DNA of 6,688 bases from Candidatus Methylomirabilota bacterium (GTDB lineage Bacteria > Methylomirabilota > Methylomirabilia > Methylomirabilales > CSP1-5), in the NCBI GenBank assembly GCA_023249165.1, contig JAHFDE010000122.1, positions 1 through 6,688 on the forward strand, read 5' to 3'. The notes beneath the pieces are model-generated. The model saw nothing but the letters and a program-made list of their open reading frames with translations, was not told where the DNA came from and did not search any database. The position numbers were made by a program, and so were the translations under genes. This document shows positions 6,132 to 6,688 of the stretch, in pieces (within the stretch, counting starts at the first letter, position 1; each line of letters begins with the position of its first letter).

Positions 6132-6263
6132 ATGAAGAGTTCGGAGCGAGAGGCAAGGAATTTGCATAGGGATCAACTGGTCGTATTCAATAAGGCCTCC
6201 CTCGGCAATGTCCTCGGGTGCACTGTGCTGTGGTGGCTGCGTATCGGAAAGCGAGCACGATGA
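6132..6263 (+). CDS. possible 43-residue ORF overlapping the acyl-CoA synthetase start
   Basis: An ATG at 6132 opens a frame of 43 codons ending at TGA 6261-6263, which overlaps the acyl-CoA synthetase ATG (6260-6262) as ATGA. This four-base overlap is the common form of translational coupling. The peptide starts MKSSEREARNLHRDQLVVF and has a short hydrophobic stretch containing CTVLWWLRIG near its end. I recognise no family. No clear ribosome site precedes its ATG, and the synthetase also lacks a good one. It could be a coupling leader or a chance frame. Confidence 0.2.
   Translation: MKSSEREARNLHRDQLVVFNKASLGNVLGCTVLWWLRIGKRAR
6162..6191 (+). promoter_or_regulatory. weak candidate promoter upstream of the acyl-CoA synthetase
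   Basis: TTGCAT (6162-6167) and TTCAAT (6186-6191) each match the sigma70 hexamers at four positions and are 18 nt apart, in a locally AT-richer stretch. If used, the transcript would begin near 6198 and exclude the start of the 43-residue ORF. Confidence 0.2.
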
Positions 6264-6688
6264 AATTTAACTACGAAAAGCTTTGCCGCTCTTGGAAATG
6301 GGACATTCCCACCTATTACAACATCGGTCGTGACTGCACCGATAAGCACGCCCGGAGGAAAACGCACAGAAACAAAATCGCCCTGTACTGGGAGAATGAT
6401 GAAGGCGAGACCCAAAGATTCACCTTCGCTGATCTGGCAAGGCTTACCAATCAAGTAGGCAACGCCCTGCTTGGCCTTGGATTCCGAAAGCGCGACCGCC
6501 TGCTGATCCGCCTTCCCAACCTGCCCGAGTTTCCCCTGTTCTTCCTGGGAGCGATGAAGATCGGGGCCGTCCCGATTCCAAGCAGCACGATGCTGACCGC
6601 AGAAGAGGTTGCCTTCCTGCTGGACGACAGCCGACCGAAGGGTGTCGTCACTACACCCGAATTGTACGAGGCCGTCGAGGTCAACCGC
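6260..6688 (+). CDS. AMP-forming acyl-CoA synthetase, N-terminal 143 residues (cut by the window edge)
   Basis: The ATG at 6260 opens a frame that stays open to the last base, 143 codons. The product begins MKFNYEKLCRSWKWDIPTYY and contains NIGRDCTDKHA, KIALYWENDEGE, FTFADLARLTNQVGNALLGL, RLPNLPEFPLFFLGAMKIGA and PIPSSTMLTAEEVAFLLDDS. This is the N-terminal subdomain of the ANL adenylate-forming superfamily, most like the benzoate-CoA ligase/medium-chain (ACSM-like) acyl-CoA synthetases. These enzymes activate a carboxylic acid to an acyl-AMP and then an acyl-CoA. The ATP-binding P-loop motif, substrate pocket and C-terminal lid lie beyond the window, so the substrate cannot be named. The upstream ribosome site is poor (CGGAAAGCGAG). 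The first ~60 codons are clearly less GC-rich than the rest of the window. Confidence 0.88.
   Translation, partial: MKFNYEKLCRSWKWDIPTYYNIGRDCTDKHARRKTHRNKIALYWENDEGETQRFTFADLARLTNQVGNALLGLGFRKRDRLLIRLPNLPEFPLFFLGAMKIGAVPIPSSTMLTAEEVAFLLDDSRPKGVVTTPELYEAVEVNR

Overview
The window is a bacterial, high-GC stretch: most coding sequence looks like 60-68% G+C, and one intergenic island reaches about 77%. Gene density is normal and each gene belongs to a widespread bacterial family. There are no rRNA or tRNA genes, no insertion sequences, no CRISPR array and no phage genes. The protein mix (PdxA, a P3B Mg2+-type ATPase, a DedA protein, a ferritin-like/VIT1 fusion and an acyl-CoA synthetase) suits a free-living Gram-negative-type bacterium. 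I cannot place it further from sequence alone; a deep-branching environmental lineage is possible but is a guess.

Layout. (1) Positions 1-881, plus strand: the C-terminal ~85% of pdxA (vitamin B6 synthesis), cut by the window's left edge. A possible 38-residue coupled ORF follows. (2) Positions 1067-4277, minus strand: a probable two-gene unit, a P3B-type Mg2+ ATPase (mgtA-like) followed 70 bp later by a DedA/VTT-family membrane protein. It converges on pdxA. (3) Positions 4278-4971: a 694-bp divergent intergenic region, the most unusual part of the window. It holds a short direct repeat against the ATPase start, a weak candidate promoter for the ATPase, a very GC-rich island with nested perfect inverted repeats, and a good sigma70-like promoter for the next gene. 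(4) Positions 4972-6081, plus strand: a ferritin-like domain fused to a VIT1/CCC1-type metal transporter. (5) Positions 6082-6259: a lower-GC spacer with a possible 43-residue ORF whose stop overlaps the next start. (6) Position 6260 to the right edge, plus strand: the first 143 residues of an AMP-forming acyl-CoA synthetase.

The functional theme of the centre is divalent-metal handling. An ATP-driven pump of the Mg2+ family and an iron/manganese-type exporter with its own ferritin-like sensor or oxidase domain are transcribed divergently from one structured control region. DedA proteins support envelope lipid-carrier recycling and membrane energetics, which fits co-transcription with a cation pump. 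The flanking pdxA and acyl-CoA synthetase look like unrelated metabolic neighbours. No wholly new protein system is visible. The best candidate for something undescribed is the non-coding element at about 4494-4803.
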